NCBI GenBank assembly: GCA_014871385.1
Contig: CM026422.1
Span: 13,436,228 to 13,500,227, forward strand
Length of the DNA stretch: 64,000 nucleotides
DNA from: Ceratodon purpureus
Lineage: Eukaryota > Streptophyta > Bryopsida > Pseudoditrichales > Ditrichaceae
Reading direction: 5' to 3'
A program made the position numbers and the translations under genes. Within the stretch, counting starts at the first letter, position 1. Every line of letters begins with the position of its first letter. Below the pieces are notes generated by a model. The model made no database searches. It had not been told where the DNA came from and was given only the letters and a program-made list of their open reading frames with translations. Below are positions 44,975-58,829 of this stretch, in pieces.

Positions 44975-47605
44975 AAAAGGGTCCCCTTAAAGTGCGTATG
45001 AACTTCTCATGAAGTTCAGCAGTATACAGAGGTCATATAAATTTCATACTGGAGTCTCTTCCCCCTTCACATCAGATTTGTAGAAATTTTATACTATTCA
45101 GTATGTGTGAAATTTACACCTAATTCCATATGCACTTCATATGAAATTTATATGTCTATGATACTTTGTAAAATCATACAAATTTTACATCAACTTACAT
45201 GTATTTCTTATAATAGATCAATAAAGGAAATGTTCTATTATCTTGATTAATAATAATGCATATGATATTTATATTAATTGCATAGGTTATTGGTAATTAT
45301 TATTTTCATATAAATCTCATATTATAATTGTGTGTTGTCCATACATGAATGTTTAATAGATTTTAAATTTTATACCTGGTTTTATATGCACTTCATATGA
45401 AATTTGTATGTCTATGATACCTTGTAAAATCAAAAAAAATTATTTCTGTATTTCAAAATATGTGGACTTCTCAAAATGACATATATATAGTAAAATCATT
45501 GTATTTGTTATTCTTGTATGTAAATTGTTTTAACCCCTAAATGACGGGACGTTCCATATGTGGGATTTAGTGATTCTGGGCAGGCTGCAATGAATGCATT
45601 CTATTTTTTAGAATTTCTGAAACTTTTTGTGCAGGTAGATATGGATGGTAGCTTTCTAATGAGACGCTACACATAACATTTGGAGTTCTTGTACAAAAGT
45701 TATAAGTTTTTTTAGGACCCTAAAAGAATGATGTCTCCCTTTTGCAGGGGCGAAAAAAACTTTCTCTTCAACTTTGAATGTTATGATCTCACAAATGGTA
45801 AGGAATGAGAGTGTGATATATGGTAGGCATATAGACATAGAAGTTAGCTACAAGATCTTACAGTTGGAAGTACCAAAATTTGTTCCAATTTTGCACTATT
45901 CGGCTTGCTTTCAAAAGGGTCTATTTGGAGGCAATTATGAGCAAAAACACCCTCAGGCCTTTTGGAGTTAAACAATGTCTTCAAAGATGACGTCATACAT
46001 CATTCCATACCCAAAAAGTGCTTCATAAATAAATCAACCTTTTTTTGAAATTTTAGAAGTTGCACTCAACACTTCTACTTCTTAATAAAAAAATGTCTCT
46101 CCTTCATACAAATGTTGTCCAAAATGAGGTACAACATGAATGACCTTCAAAATACTTTTAATATCTACAAGAAAATATTAAGGCATGCTATGGACCACAT
46201 CTGAAGTACTACTACTAGCTTGAGGTCTATTCCAAGAAAGCTGCATACATCCTGTAAGCTGACTATCTCTTTCTAATTGATAATATGGACGAACAAATGC
46301 AAGGTCTACATCCAAATTCTAGTTAGCAATCGATCCATCTCTATTGATGTAAAAGCAATTTCTACAATGTAATAAGAGTTTGATTTCAACATATTTGGGA
46401 TTGAATTGATTACCGCTTCTCTAGTAGTGTTTAGAGACACACTAGTATACCAAGGAGACCTAAAAAAAAATCAGGTGTTGCACGAGCGTACATTGGCCAA
46501 TCACCATACTCATCTGTGGGTCCACCTCGGATACCAAGGGCAGAACAAACTCCAAGGACCTGATGACCCACCATCAACAATTGAATTACTGGTAGTGGTC
46601 AACCTTTCTAAGGTTTGTAGATAATAATTTCACTATCATGTGAACTCACATGAATCACCATGTAATATTAATAATGTAGTTAACTAATAGATTATTTAAT
46701 TAAATTTTAAAAATATTTTGGTTTTGTAAATTAAAAATCAGTTGATATACTCAAACATAACATGAATAATAAAAAATAAAAAGGATGGTAGATTTTTTTT
46801 TAATATGTAGCATAACAATGGTTAGATATGTACCTCTCCACTTTGAATTGAATTTTCTCTTTCATATATTTTTAACGTACTTTTGTACAATATTTTGTCT
46901 TGATTTATTATGAAAAGAACACGATTGTATAGATTGACTATCAAAATGAATGCACACAAATTTGACATATGAAAACACATGTGTATCTTTTCTAAACCGT
47001 TTTATCAAGACATTTGAAAAAAAATAGAGGAAACAATACACTTGAAACCATTTATCATGCTCACATCACATAATGAAACATAAGATCCATGTATCACCCT
47101 GACACCTAAAGCATATAATTTTTGATATGGGAATTAAATCGTCTGGTCTGCACTAAATTTAATATCAAAACCAATTCGAAACTAACGGTCAGAACTTTCC
47201 TGATCATGTAGTAGTAACTTAGTGTAATTCACTGAGCCGCAGAGCTTATCTAAGATTGGAAAAACTGCGTGTGGGATTTACTTTCCTCTGAAAATGATGA
47301 AAATCAGAAAATCCACATCTTAGTTTCTCACTGGGAAATTCAGAACAAGCCTCAACCGTCCTGATGGCAAGTTCTCTAAATTTCACAAGGAGAGCTTGAC
47401 AATTGTCAGCCTCACTGGTAGTGCTTTTGAGACTCACAAGGAAACTAATTTCATGGCATACGCCACCGAGCAGCTCATGCTTCATCGGCACCGTGCACAT
47501 TGGGGATCACAGCAGCCACACTGGTGCGTAGCTCCTTTCGGTGGACATTGGATCATGTTTTTAAGCATAGTATGTACAAGCCTTACTGGGGATGCTCTGA
47601 ACGAA
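44975..47605. other. AT-rich intergenic region with local direct repeats
   Basis: An imperfect repeat of GCACTTCATATGAAATTTAT ... TCTATGATAC-TTGTAAAATC occurs near 45,130-45,180 and 45,385-45,430. No gene is supported before the VWA gene 3' end. The 47,396-48,703 plus-strand frame is antisense shadow of that gene. Confidence 0.5.
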
Positions 47606-49277
47606 TCACTGGTTGGCTCCCTTGTTGATGAGCTTGTCGATGGCCTGCAGGGCCTGAATGGCGGTCTGGATGTAGAAGCTGATGGGTCCAGCGATGGGGC
47701 CCAGGGGGTTGGCGGCGATCTCCTCCTTCACGTCCTCGTCCACGGACGGGAGCGGCGCCGCCGGATTCTCGTCGAACTTTTTGGCCTGCTCCAGGTACTT
47801 GTCCATGCGGGGCGTCGCGAACAGGCGGATGCTGTCGATGTCGCCTCTGGCGGCGAACCGCTGTCGGTCGTGGGAAGTTTCCGACGAGAGCGCAAACGGA
47901 CGCCCTTTCCTGTCGTACACATCCTGCGTCTTGAACAGCTTGACCAGTTGCTGGATCTCGTTCCTGAGCGCGTCCACCAGCGGGTTCGTTTGCTCCACGA
48001 CATCCTCCAGCGCGTTCTGGGCCTCCACGAGCTTGTCGCGGGCGTCGACAATATTCTTTCCATCCGCCATCGTCCTCGCCGCCTTGATCTTATCCGCCAT
48101 ATTCAGACGAGCCTCCTCTGTCTGCACATCAGACGCCGCGTCCGCGGTGGCCCCGCCACTGCGCCGCACGGTCAGCGTCCCCGGTGGCGCATCAAACAAT
48201 TTGCCACCTATGGTGTATGCGTAGGAAATCTCCAGGATGTCGGCGCCGCGCTCGGTATCGATCGTGGGGAGCAGGACGTCGACGATGGTCTTCCGAACCT
48301 CTTTCGCGTACAAGTCGCCGAAGCTGATGGTAACAGAGCTTCCGTCAAGGGCCTTCTCTTGATCGTAGATCCCGGCGGATACGCTTTGTATAGTCGACTC
48401 GTCCTCGATGCGGCTCACCGTGAGCTTGAGATCACTCACCACGACGGTGACCAGACCAGCGAGGATCTGGGAGAACCCCTTGCTGAGACCGTCGACGACG
48501 TTGTCGACGACGGCGAATGTGCCTCCCTTGCTGTTTCTGGCGACGGCGTTAAGGACATTCGGGTCGTAGTCCTCGCCGAAACCGAAGGTGTAGACAGGTA
48601 CCCCCCCGGTGGCGACCGTGGACGCGTCGCCCTGGTTTTGCTCGCCATCGGACATGAGTATGACTGCATGGACGCGGCCGACTTTGTTACTGCGGTCCGC
48701 TAGGACCTTGACTGCGGTGCGGAGGCCATCGGCGATGTTGGTGCCGCCTTTGGCCACAAGTTTGTTGATCATTCCCTGCAGCTGCGGCTGCGAGGTTTCC
48801 GTGACCTGCCGGAGCGGGCAGAGCCTGTGTGCGGCACTGGAGAAGCTGACGATGGAGAGACGGTCGATCGGGCTTAGCTTCCTGATCACGAACTCCATCG
48901 CTTTCATCATCTTCTGCAGCTTCTCCCCAGCCATGCTGCCGCTCACATCCAGCACCGCCACCAGGTCCAGACCGCCGCGGTCGGCCGTGGAGTCGCCACC
49001 GGTGAGCTCCAGCATCACCTTCTGGGTGTTCTCATCGAGTGGCGCCTTTGAGTTGTTCTTGCTCACCAGCTGCACCCTCCCAGCCACGATCGGAATCGGC
49101 CTCGGCCCTGCAAAAAATCCCACACATGATCCTTCTCAGTTCCTACATTCGTTCTTACACATACGATCGAAGAATGATCCTGCAAACAAAAATTTGAAAG
49201 ATGAATCATCTGTGAAATTGAGTCAACAAACCTGCATTGGGAAGAGCAACAATCGGCTCGTCATCGCTGAAAGACAT
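47606..49277 (-). CDS. VWA-domain protein, two exons
   Basis: Exon 1 (49,277-49,232) encodes MSFSDDEPIVALPNAG and ends in a GT donor; exon 2 (49,107-47,606) begins after TTTTTTGCAG. The join is in frame and gives 515 residues. The upstream in-frame ATG in the intron (49,123) is therefore not the start. A von Willebrand A domain has the MIDAS motif DVSGS at about residues 65-70, TNIADGL and SDGEQ; it binds a metal ion and protein partners. A beta-rich middle part and a helical C-terminus with a coiled-coil-like KLVEAQNALEDVVEQ stretch follow. This is the plant VWA family related to inter-alpha-trypsin-inhibitor heavy chain/RING-VWA proteins, here without a RING. No signal peptide is seen, so it is probably cytosolic. 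Confidence 0.87.
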
Positions 49278-49886
49278 AGCGATCGAGAAGCGAAGGTGGT
49301 GATCAAGCAGATGTTACAATCGCTCTAGATACACAAGTACATCTACCTAGTCCCTTTCCAGGGGAGATCAAACTGCAAGTCTGGAGTGGTCTTCGGCACT
49401 GGGCACTTAAATGACGATGCAAATTATGTGTGCATGCAGACAGGGAATATGACTGATCGGAGAGCTCTTATTCGATTTGCCTACTTGGCTGAGCCTTCGA
49501 TCCAATCGAACTGATGATCATTGATGACATACTCATCCTCTGTAAGTTACACCAGTGAACAAGGTATCTCATCCTCTCTTAGTCTTAGAGCATCAGCATT
49601 CAGTCAAACGTGCTGGGAGTTTGCTGCGAGGTCACGAGCGGACACGAGAAATTTGCTCCACCTTGAGATGCTCTCAGATATTCATTGTTGGTGGTAAGTC
49701 CGCGTCCGTATCAAACCATCAATTGTTACCCCCATCGTGGCAGATACGGCAACAAGTGGACCAGTGGATGTTTGATTTTTTAGTACCATTTTAGTGTACA
49801 AATTAAATGCTGCTGAACCAGGACAAATGCAATAGTTTGCAGTAGTTACTCCGTGTTTGTAGATGGTTGCCTATGCATATCTGGGC

Positions 49887-50094
49887 CTGACGTATATATC
49901 GGACTTCAAGAGTACTACTGTCTGTAGTGTACTTATAAGTAGAGTTCATCAAGCTCACGTTCATCACTTATCATTGTACTGCTTCTGGGGCTGACGTATA
50001 TATCGGACTTCAAGAGTACTACTGTCTGTAGTGTAAGTAGAGTTCATCAAGCTCACGTTCATCACTTATCATTGTACTGCTTTTGGTGGTAAGT
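49887..50094. repeat. ~104-bp tandem duplication
   Basis: CTGACGTATATATCGGACTT recurs at 49,887 and 49,991. The two units are nearly identical apart from a TACTTA deletion in the second. Confidence 0.9.
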
Positions 50095-50585
50095 CCCTGT
50101 TTTTCATTGTACTGTTCGTAATTGAATGTGAGTGTACTGCTCAAAATTGCTCCATTGGGGCATTCATGTAAGAGGGCTCTCATGCAAGAGGTGCATTGGG
50201 GTCGACTGTCCTAAAACCCCCACCTTCCCCGTTTCTGACATATAGACTTTTCTTTGGCCACCACAGTTGAGAGGTCTACCACCAATTTCACATTTCAAAT
50301 TGACTAATCATTGCAAAGAAACACATGGTACGGTGTGACAATGGGAGAACCTATAAATCAAGTTTGGGTCACGAAGTACTTTTGCCTTTAGAAATTTGTA
50401 TCAATTTCATTATTGGGAAGAAAATTCAAAAAAAAATTTGCATCCTATTAGAAAAAAAAATTCATACATGGGTAAAATGTACCCCAAAAATAACCCTGCA
50501 AAAAAAAGCTCATAATCCTTAAGTTGGTGGTTTTAGGACAGTAAACCCTATCTCGACCTAGTGACCTCTCGTCCTCTCGTGTCAT

Positions 50586-50960
50586 CCCTTGTCCTCTCGT
50601 GGATTTATGATTTTTTGATCTTCCATTTATGATTTTTGATCTTCCATTTATGATTTTTTAATCTTCCATTTATAATTATTGATCTTTCATTTATTATTTT
50701 CAATTTTCCATTTATGATTTTTGATCTCCTATTTAGGCTATTTATGATTTTTGATTTTCCATTTATGATTTTTGATCTTCCATTTATGATTTATGATTAT
50801 TGATTTTCTTTTTTTGATTTTTTAATCTTCCATTTATCATTTATGATTTTTTAAATCATCTATTTATGTTTTTTGATCTTCCATTTATGAGTTTTTAATT
50901 TTCTATTTATGATTTTTGATTTTCCATTTATGATTTTTGGATCTTTAATTTTCATTTATA
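50586..50960. repeat. ~21-bp minisatellite TTCCATTTATGATTTTTGATC
   Basis: About 17 imperfect units of CCATTTATGATTTTTGATCT. Further stray units occur at 51,570-51,640. Confidence 0.92.
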
Positions 50961-51023
50961 GAAAGAAGAATTAAAAAAACTTTAATTAAAGAAAGAAGAA
51001 CACAAAAAATAACATGGCATGTA

Positions 51024-51179
51024 TTATTTCTCCACTATTTCTCCTTATTTCTCCACTATTTCTCCTTATTTCTCCCCCTACTTCTGCCCCTACTTCTCTC
51101 TACTTCTCCCCCTACTTCTCCCTAATTCTCCCCCTACTTCCCCCATCATTCTCCTCCTACTTCTCCTCCTACTTAATTT

Positions 51180-51237
<58 letters not shown>
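51024..51237. repeat. CT-rich minisatellite and (TA)n microsatellite
   Basis: CTACTTCTCC/TATTTCTCC units from 51,024 to 51,175, then an uninterrupted TA run at 51,184-51,235. Confidence 0.92.
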
Positions 51238-51239
<2 letters not shown>

Positions 51240-54200
51240 TTATTAGTTTACAGATTATTTGGATTCAAGAAGAATACTAGTATTTTGGTGCAACTTAAAG
51301 GATTATTGCATTGAATATTGAAGTGTGTAAATTATCATTCAAATGGATAGTGTTTTTATTCAAATATAAAATTTACCTTTTCATTTGATGTATTGTGAGT
51401 TGTACAAGTTTGAACTTTGAAGTGTAGCATAGAAAAATTACTGAAAAATAGTAATGCCAACATTGAATAAAAAAGAAAAAATACTTGTAATTGTTTGGAG
51501 TTTACAATAATGGTTCCACTTTGGCATTGAAATACCATTACAAAATCAAAGATCCAAAAATCCTAATTTTTGATATTCCATTTCTGATTTTCTAATCTTC
51601 CATTTATGATTTTTGATCATCCATTTATGATTTGATTGCCAATGTGCGAAAATTCTCTGACCTACTGTAGTCACACAAATCACGGTGTTGTGCAAATTGT
51701 CTAGATTTAATTTGTCCAATTACTTTTTGTTTTGTTTTTTTTTTGTTTTGAAAATGTATACCATCTGTCCAATCTCTACTACTGGGAATAAAATGGCTGT
51801 TCATTACACCTTTACTCGATAGGAGCTATATGAACGATCGAGTTATATGGAAACTATATATGGGACATGATGGAAGGTCTATGAACGATTGAAAGTGGTA
51901 GCTACTTGAGTATTTTATGAACGTGATGGGGATACGTTTGATGAAATGGGTCACAAAATGGGTCATGAAATGGAGTGGTAGCGATGGAAGGGAAGGTGGA
52001 TTTCTACTGTTTTAAAATAGAGTGCTGCGGTTATGATAGGCTTCAGCAACGCTGGCTGAATAACGTCGCTATCAGTTCTATTAGAGGATACGTATTCAAT
52101 TTACCTAGGGTGTGTCACAGATGAGATTATCACAAAATGCATACTGATGATCGAATATCTGAAAAACTTACCAGCAGTGATTCTGGCTTCGGACCCCTCA
52201 ATGCCATGACCAGCACTTGTACATCGAAATCTAACCTAGGTGCAACATGTGTTCTCTAGTTGTTGCTCGATGAATGACCGAGTATCCAGACCTTCACACA
52301 CCTTTCAATTGGAATGTCTAAATGGCTGTTGTGTTGACAGGTTTTATGGCAGTGTGCCAGTTCTGCCTTCTCTTGCATAGAAATCAATTGTGTGTACGTA
52401 CGCAGCTGCGCAGATGGTGATGTATACTGGAGCATCATCAAGAAAATAAGCAGGAAGTTGAAATGGTCTATGAGGTGGAGAAGTTAAAGGAGGTGCACCG
52501 AAGGCAGTATGAAAAGTCGGACCATGAGTAGGCATGTGTCGTACCTTGGTCCGACTTCAGATACTTGCAACTTCTTCTCCTGCACCTCCTGCAGATGTCC
52601 TTCCTGCTTCTCGACCTCATCGTCTGTCTCTCACATACACAAACGTACGTCCTACAAGACGAAATTCGGTCCCACATGATAGACTTAGTGATGACCATTT
52701 GCTACGTCAATACCATTCAAATAATTAAGGTGGTACTAGTAGTTCATAGATAGTGCGCACTCAAGGATGACTTAATGATGGAGGACCTGCAATCATTATT
52801 GGTTCTGCAGAGTCAGTACACTTGTGGAGTTCCGTGCCAGGAAGTGTAAAAGATCTCAGGTTTCCTCCATGCAGGCCTCAGCTTATTCTGCAGCTGGACA
52901 ACAACTGGAGAATTGTAGCACGCGACGAGAAGAGGATTCCGAGGTAGCGCTCGGGACCTCAAGGTGCATCACTGTGGAATTTGTTTCCATCATTCTCCTA
53001 ACCACTTCCAAGGTCTAGTTGTGTATTTCCAGGGTGTTCATGTCTCTGCCTATGGCATTGCTGTGTAATTTGAGAGTGGACACACACTTGTTGGCTTGCT
53101 GTTCATTCTGGTCGGAAATGAGAGAGCTCAGATCAATCATTCTCACCACCGAATGCTTGGGACCGCCCAGTGATAGTACTGTACACTCAGACCTCGATTC
53201 AGCCGAAGGGCTTGCTCTACAACTTCTGTTCAATTTTCGTCGCTGCAAGTTGGAACATATAACTCCACCAGTTCAAATTGCATTGTATGTTCGATCCAAT
53301 GTGGAGATATTGATTTAATGGAAAAACAAGGTTTCTCGCACTGACAACCCTAAGCTAGCATAATCCATCGGTGATCACGGCCGTGGAAATAAGCTTTGCG
53401 AGTCGATATATGTCTCGCATCGTAATTCAAATTTGGGGTCTCGTTGTTCAGCACAAGAGAATAGTGCATTCCATTGTAAGAATACCCTATTAACCATAAG
53501 CTCCTGTTATCATGAGAGTAAGCCACAATGCACAATCGATCCACTGGTGACCAATTTTTTACTTAGTTTTCGTGTTCTTAGCCTGGACAGAATTTCTCTT
53601 CTCGGGATCCATGAAAGATGAGATTACATTAGAAGTTGTCCAATTGTGTTGAAGCACTTCAAGTGTAAAATTAGTCATTCAGATATTGCTGCAGAAGTGA
53701 TGAAGCAATGCTCACATCTGACCTATTATTGATAGCTCTCAATTGTCAAATAATTTTCTCCAATGCTCCTACAAATCATGTATCCTAACCCCCTCTCCGA
53801 AAAAAAATACTGCTAAATGACAACCCATTCAGAACACTCTCCCTGTCCGACCAGCAATGCGCATAATTACTAACACACTGAAACACTGAAGGGTATAATT
53901 ACGTGGCTCTAGGGCTTCTCTAACATAACTATAACGTCCACCATAACAGCGAATGCTACTCCTTCGATCCTAACAAAGAAAAATGAAAAGAAAAACATCA
54001 ACAACTCAAAAAACAATATCCACTACGTTAAATCGGCACGTGGGTTGTCAACGCCCATGCCGATTTGGAGTCCCCGTGCAATGTCACGTTTTTTCCATGT
54101 GGTTGATTCCCTTGCATCAGACGGCTCACAGGCACGGACGGTCAAGACATAAACTCCCCTGGCTCGATCGATTGATTGAAGGACTCGGGTACGTGTGGAT

Positions 54201-54342
54201 GAGCAACATGCACATCCGTCACTCGTACAATCGGCTGTACAAAACTGCCATCTTGGAATCGTATGAAGCATGAATGCACGATTTGAACCACCCCACAAAA
54301 TCTGTAACCTCCTGACCAGGTAGCCCAGATTGTGTGAGAAAA

Positions 54343-56610
54343 ATGGGGGGTGAGAGCCGCGGTAGTATTGCTTGCTTCGCAACCTACAGGCCGCCCGTGC
54401 CGCTCGACATCTTCTCGTGCCCAAACCCGCCGTCCTCCAAGAGCGATGAGCTCCTCCTCTCCGATGGACTCTCCTACAACTACAATTGCCGACCGATCCC
54501 CCCTGCGGCGTTGAAGGTGCTCCTGAGGCGCCCCAAGTTGGCAGCCGAGAAGGTTACCGACGCTGACGTCGATGCCGGTCGCGTCACTGGCATCATCTTC
54601 GTCTCCGAGAGAGACGACAGCCTTGAGACGCTGCGCATTGGCGTGCGGACTACTGCTGACAACAAGGTGAAGGTGTTCAGCTTGGCCGATATCTTCGGCG
54701 AGGCCGACTTCAAAGGAGTGCGATTGGAGGATAGTGGTTGCTTTGGTGGTGGCTTCACGGTGGGTGGTGCGACTAAACCCTTCTCGCTCATCTACGTCTC
54801 CACGAAGCAGCCGGTGCTTGATCGCCGTAGCCCCTGGACCGTCGTGTACAAAACCAATCTTGTGACCGGCAAGACCGAGCGTCTCACTCCCCCTGGTAAG
54901 TCTCTTGCTTGCTTTGATCTTTTTGTGGATTGATTGGATATTGAGTCAGATGCTTAATTGCGAATGTGTGAGCTGCGTGCAGGGGTTTCTGATTTGAGCC
55001 CGGCCGTGTCGCCCTCGGGGAAGCTGGTGGCGGTGGCTTCGTTCCAAGAGAATGGATGGGAAGGGCAGATCGAGGACCTACAGACCGACATTTTCGTCAT
55101 GAACGTGGAGAAGCCGCCACTGGGTCGCAAGCTGCTGATCAGGAATGGCGGGTGGCCGACGTGGGCGAGCGAGAACGTGCTCTTCTTCCACAGGAAGGTC
55201 GGTGAGTTTTGGGGCGTCTTCAAGTACACTATCAGTACCAAGACGGAAGTGCGGGTGACGCCTCTGGAGTTCGACGCGGTGACTCCGGCGGCCATCAGCG
55301 AGACTAAAGTGGCAGTGGCCGCCATCCACCTGAAGTCCAAGTTCACTGACGTCCGCTCGGAGGCGCAGTACCGCCACATCGAGATTTTCGACGCGGAGGA
55401 GATCGGGTCCACGCCGGTGCAGATTACTCAGAAAATGAGGGCCAAGGGCGACCACTACAACCCGTTCGTGCTGGACAACGGCCGCATTGGGTACCACCGC
55501 GCAAGGAGCGACCTCGTGAAGCCCGGCGACGACGTCCCTCGCAACTTCAACAAGCTGGAGTCTCCCGTGAAGGATGTCGGACTCTTCCGCGTCTCCGGCG
55601 TGTTTCCAACGGTCTCCAACGACGGCTCGAAGCTGGCCTTCGTGGACAACGAGTTCAAGTCCGTGTGGCTGGCCGACAGCCAGGGGCTCCGGGTCGTGTT
55701 CGAGACCAAGGGCCCCGACAACATCTTCTCTCCGATGTGGAACCAGAACGCCCAGTTGGACATCCTCTACATCTGCTTGGGCCCGTCCTTCAACGCCGGC
55801 AAACCATTAGAAATCGTCGCCATCCCCAACGTCTCGGCCGGCAAACGCCAGCGCCGGCAGCTCACCAAGGGGAAGTTCAACAACGCGTTCCCGTCGAGCA
55901 GTCCGGACGGCAAGAGATTTGTGTTTCGGTCGACGAGGGACGGCGGGGACAACAAGTACAAGAACCTGTACATCATGGAGGATCAGGAGGTCGGGGAGTA
56001 TGGGGACGGCACGGTGACGCGCCTGACGAACGGCCCGTGGACTGATACCCACTGCCAGTGGTCTCCGAGCGGGGACTGGATCGCGTTCTCGTCGACCCGC
56101 GACAAGCCGGCCGGCGCACCGGCTAAGGACAATGGTCTGGACCCGGGGTATTTCGCAGTATACCTGGTGAGGGCGAGCGACCCATCGGTGGTGATCCGGG
56201 TGCTGAAGAGCGGGGATGATTTGAGTGGGCATGTTAACCACCCGGTGTTCAGCCCGGACGGCAGGAGCATCGCGGTGACATCGGACCTGGCGGCCGTGAC
56301 ATGTGAGCCAATCTCCCTGCCGCTGTTCCTGCACTCGGTGCGGCCCTACGGCGACATCTTCGCGATAGACATCGACTCGACGGACATCAAGAAGAACAAG
56401 GACGTGAAGAAATTCACTCGCGTCACGCACAGCAAGTACGAGTACTCGACGCCCGCGTGGACCACATTCTCGACGGACGACCCGCACGCGCAGTGGAACG
56501 TCCTGGTGAAGAAGGATGTGTACACTCCGGCGTGCCCGTACGCGTACCCAGACGGCGGCGAGAGCTGGCACATGACCGGGCACCTCTGCATCCCCAGGAG
56601 GTGTTGCTGA
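54343..56610 (+). CDS. PD40/TolB-like beta-propeller protein, two exons
   Basis: ATG at 54,343; exon 1 to 54,895 (CCTG|GTAAGT), exon 2 from 54,983 (GTGCAG|GGGTTT) to 56,610. They join in frame as 726 residues. WD40-like PD40 repeats are marked by SPSGKLVAVASF, SSPDGKRFVFRSTRDG, WSPSGDWIAFSSTRD and FSPDGRSIAVTSD, as in TolB and the propeller of dipeptidyl peptidase IV relatives. There is no hydrolase domain or signal peptide. Plants have a family of such TolB-related proteins of unknown role, probably binding platforms. The gene is GC-rich, and the region from 54,340 stands out from its AT-rich flanks. Confidence 0.87.
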
Positions 56611-57426
56611 TTAGTTCATGCAATTCATGAATAAGCAAGCGCGCTCATCTGACATCCGTTAGTAAGAGCAATTCAAGGCAATTGGACTCAAGGTTTCTCC
56701 ACAAACAGAATGGAAGAAATTCGGGAATGAGGTGTCCTTGATTGCCCTGATCCTTGATTGCAGTTCATGTTGGCATTTCGTTTCTTGAAGGTAGCTAATA
56801 CATGGTGCGGATCGTAAGGTGGATAGAAAAGAAAAATAATGTATCTACTGTATATGAATGGACCTGTTTGGGTGCCGCTCACTAATTTGAGTTAATTCGG
56901 GTTCGTGAGGTGGGGTGGAGCCCCATTTTGTTGTTTCTTCATTTTTTACCCCAAGTCATTATTTTGAAGTTTTTTTTATTGTAAAATGGGGTGTACGACC
57001 TCATTGTTCCCTCGGGGGCCTGTCTCCTTGGGTTGGACATATCTATAAACTCTATGAAGCGCTTGAATATGGGATATGCCGAAAGACCATGTGCAGATGC
57101 GATGAGAGTAGATGGGTTAAGTTAACTTAAAAACTCACAAACTTTGGTGCAGATATACCTCCCAATCCCAGGTCTTCACATTGATTGAAACCGAAATTTC
57201 CTTGAACATTTGATTGTCTACAGCTGCCTGGCACGAGGTTCACAAAAAGTGTCGAGGAAGAGCATCCCACATACGAATCCGCCAGACCAACTCTAGGGGA
57301 TCCTTTGCTACTATCATGGTTATAAGAAGCAGTCGCTGTGAGTTGTTGGAAAGTGTCGTAATTGAAGTTTGTGAATTGGCTCGAAAGTGATCAAAAGCTT
57401 GACACTGGAATTGAGCTTGACACTGG
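56611..57426. other. Intergenic, 3' flank of the PD40 gene
   Basis: 3' UTR and spacer between the PD40 gene and the ABCC pseudogene. No ORF of note and no recognisable repeat. Confidence 0.45.
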
Positions 57427-58571
57427 ATAAACAGCCCGTGCTAATTGCATTCGCTGCTTCTGTCCTCCACTATGTTCATCCCTCGCTCCCCAATCTCTGT
57501 GAGGTCCCCATAAGGGAAGCTCTCAATATCCTTATCCAATGCACAAGCTCGTAATGTCTTGGAATAGAGCTCTTTGTCCATGGGCTTCCCAAATAGGATA
57601 TTGTCACGAAATGTACCACTGCGGATCCATGCTGATTGCGCAACATACGCAACGGTGCCATTCACACAAATCTGCACAAAGTTAAAATATTATCAGCTTT
57701 GCAGAATTCAAGATCAACAAAGCAAATGCTGAAACATAATTGAGCACTTCTTCAAGTTTTCGTTACAATTTTACGAACAGGAGTAGAGTTCATTGTTGAA
57801 GGCACTGGTTTCTCACGACTGCTGAGAAAAAATGCTACGTTGTCTGCAAACGCGCTCAGAAAGAATAAGGTAACCATACGTATCGAACCCGAGAGTTAGG
57901 GCATTTCCCCGAGGATAGCCTGAATGAAAGTGGACTTCCCACATCCTACCGCTCCACATACCGCCACACGCTGGCCACGCTTGATTTTTACACTCAGGTT
58001 CTTCAACGTGGGTGCTCCAGAGTCAGGATCCCAGCTGAGAGTGGCCTGCTCTAGTTCAACCGCGTAATCTGATGTTTTCATTAAGTTATTTCTGACCACG
58101 GCATCAGGCTCTAGCTCATTCTCTTGCAGGAACTTGGCAATACGAGCTAGCGATATTCGAACCTGGGAACATGCAATCAGGAAAGAACTTAAATTGTCAG
58201 AGGCAGACCCAGTTGTGCAGGAACGCATAAAAGGGATCCTACATCTAAGAAACACCAAACGGTACCTAGATACGACACCGACCAGAGGCCACATTATGTG
58301 AACGTACCTGAATGACGGTGGCGACCATGTCGGGGATTAATCTTATGGGCTCCTGAATGATCCGCAATGTGGCAAGAGCCGTAAACACGTTGCTTGCATT
58401 GAGTGGTGTACCCAAAAACAGGCAGGCGGTAAAGGTAGCAGTCGAGACAAACACTGGTGACAACCAGAATACTACAGTATCGTAAGCTCTTCGAAATAAG
58501 ACCTTGGATAGCCAGTTCATTTCCACTTCTCGTAATTTCAGAATCTGTTCCTTGATCCTGTCCTCCCATGC
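57427..58571 (-). pseudogene. ABCC (MRP)-type ABC transporter fragment
   Basis: Three exon-like blocks on the minus strand: 58,571-58,308 (end of the first transmembrane domain, WLSPVFVSTATFTACLFLG), 58,162 to about 57,890 (start of nucleotide-binding domain 1, Walker A GAVGCGKST), and 57,671-57,427 ([20 protein letters not shown], then TEIGERGMN). Lesions: a TAA after GEMP near 57,898 where ABCC proteins usually have Lys; a 1-base loss just before the SGGQ signature (about 57,478); and loss of all homology after ARAVY at 57,427. Everything before the transmembrane piece is also missing. It is a dead internal fragment, its right edge near the segmental duplication at 58,729. Confidence 0.88.
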
Positions 58572-58829
58572 CTGCACAAAAGGAGACGGATGAGCAAACA
58601 TGCCAAATACTGATTGTTCAGAATTCCAACTTGCAGAAAAGAATCTTCTATGAAAGATACAAGATTAATTTTGATCCGGGCAGCTGTACAAGGAATCTAA
58701 AATACCTGGAGTTTTAGAATTTTAGAATTTATGGCATGGTAATTAGTGCTCTTTGATTATTGGATTTTGCAATGAAGCGCTTGATTAACACTGTGGCTTA
58801 TCCATCATCTTGCGCTTACACAATGTTAG

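Larger units (their letters stand above)
50095..54342. other. Long intergenic region, no supported gene
   Basis: Contains the simple repeats listed separately and short open frames I cannot assign. A part near 52,460-53,320 has gene-like composition on both strands but no linked splice signals or recognisable protein motif. The last 300 bp precede the PD40 gene and may hold its promoter. Confidence 0.45.

Noticed and set aside
47396-48703. 435-codon plus-strand frame opposite the VWA gene
   Set aside because: It is antisense to a recognised GC-rich coding exon and has no motifs; a composition shadow. The same applies to 55,807-56,583 on the minus strand opposite the PD40 gene.
49108-49123. 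Start of the VWA protein at the ATG at 49,123 (MGFFA...)
   Set aside because: That ATG lies in the intron just before the TTTTTTGCAG acceptor. The exon at 49,232-49,277 joins in frame and gives a better start.
54334-54342. PD40 gene start at 54,334
   Set aside because: The codon there is GTG; the first ATG is at 54,343.
53983-54424. Small frames upstream of the PD40 gene on both strands
   Set aside because: Overlapping on opposite strands, no splice links, no recognisable residues; more likely promoter and 5' UTR.
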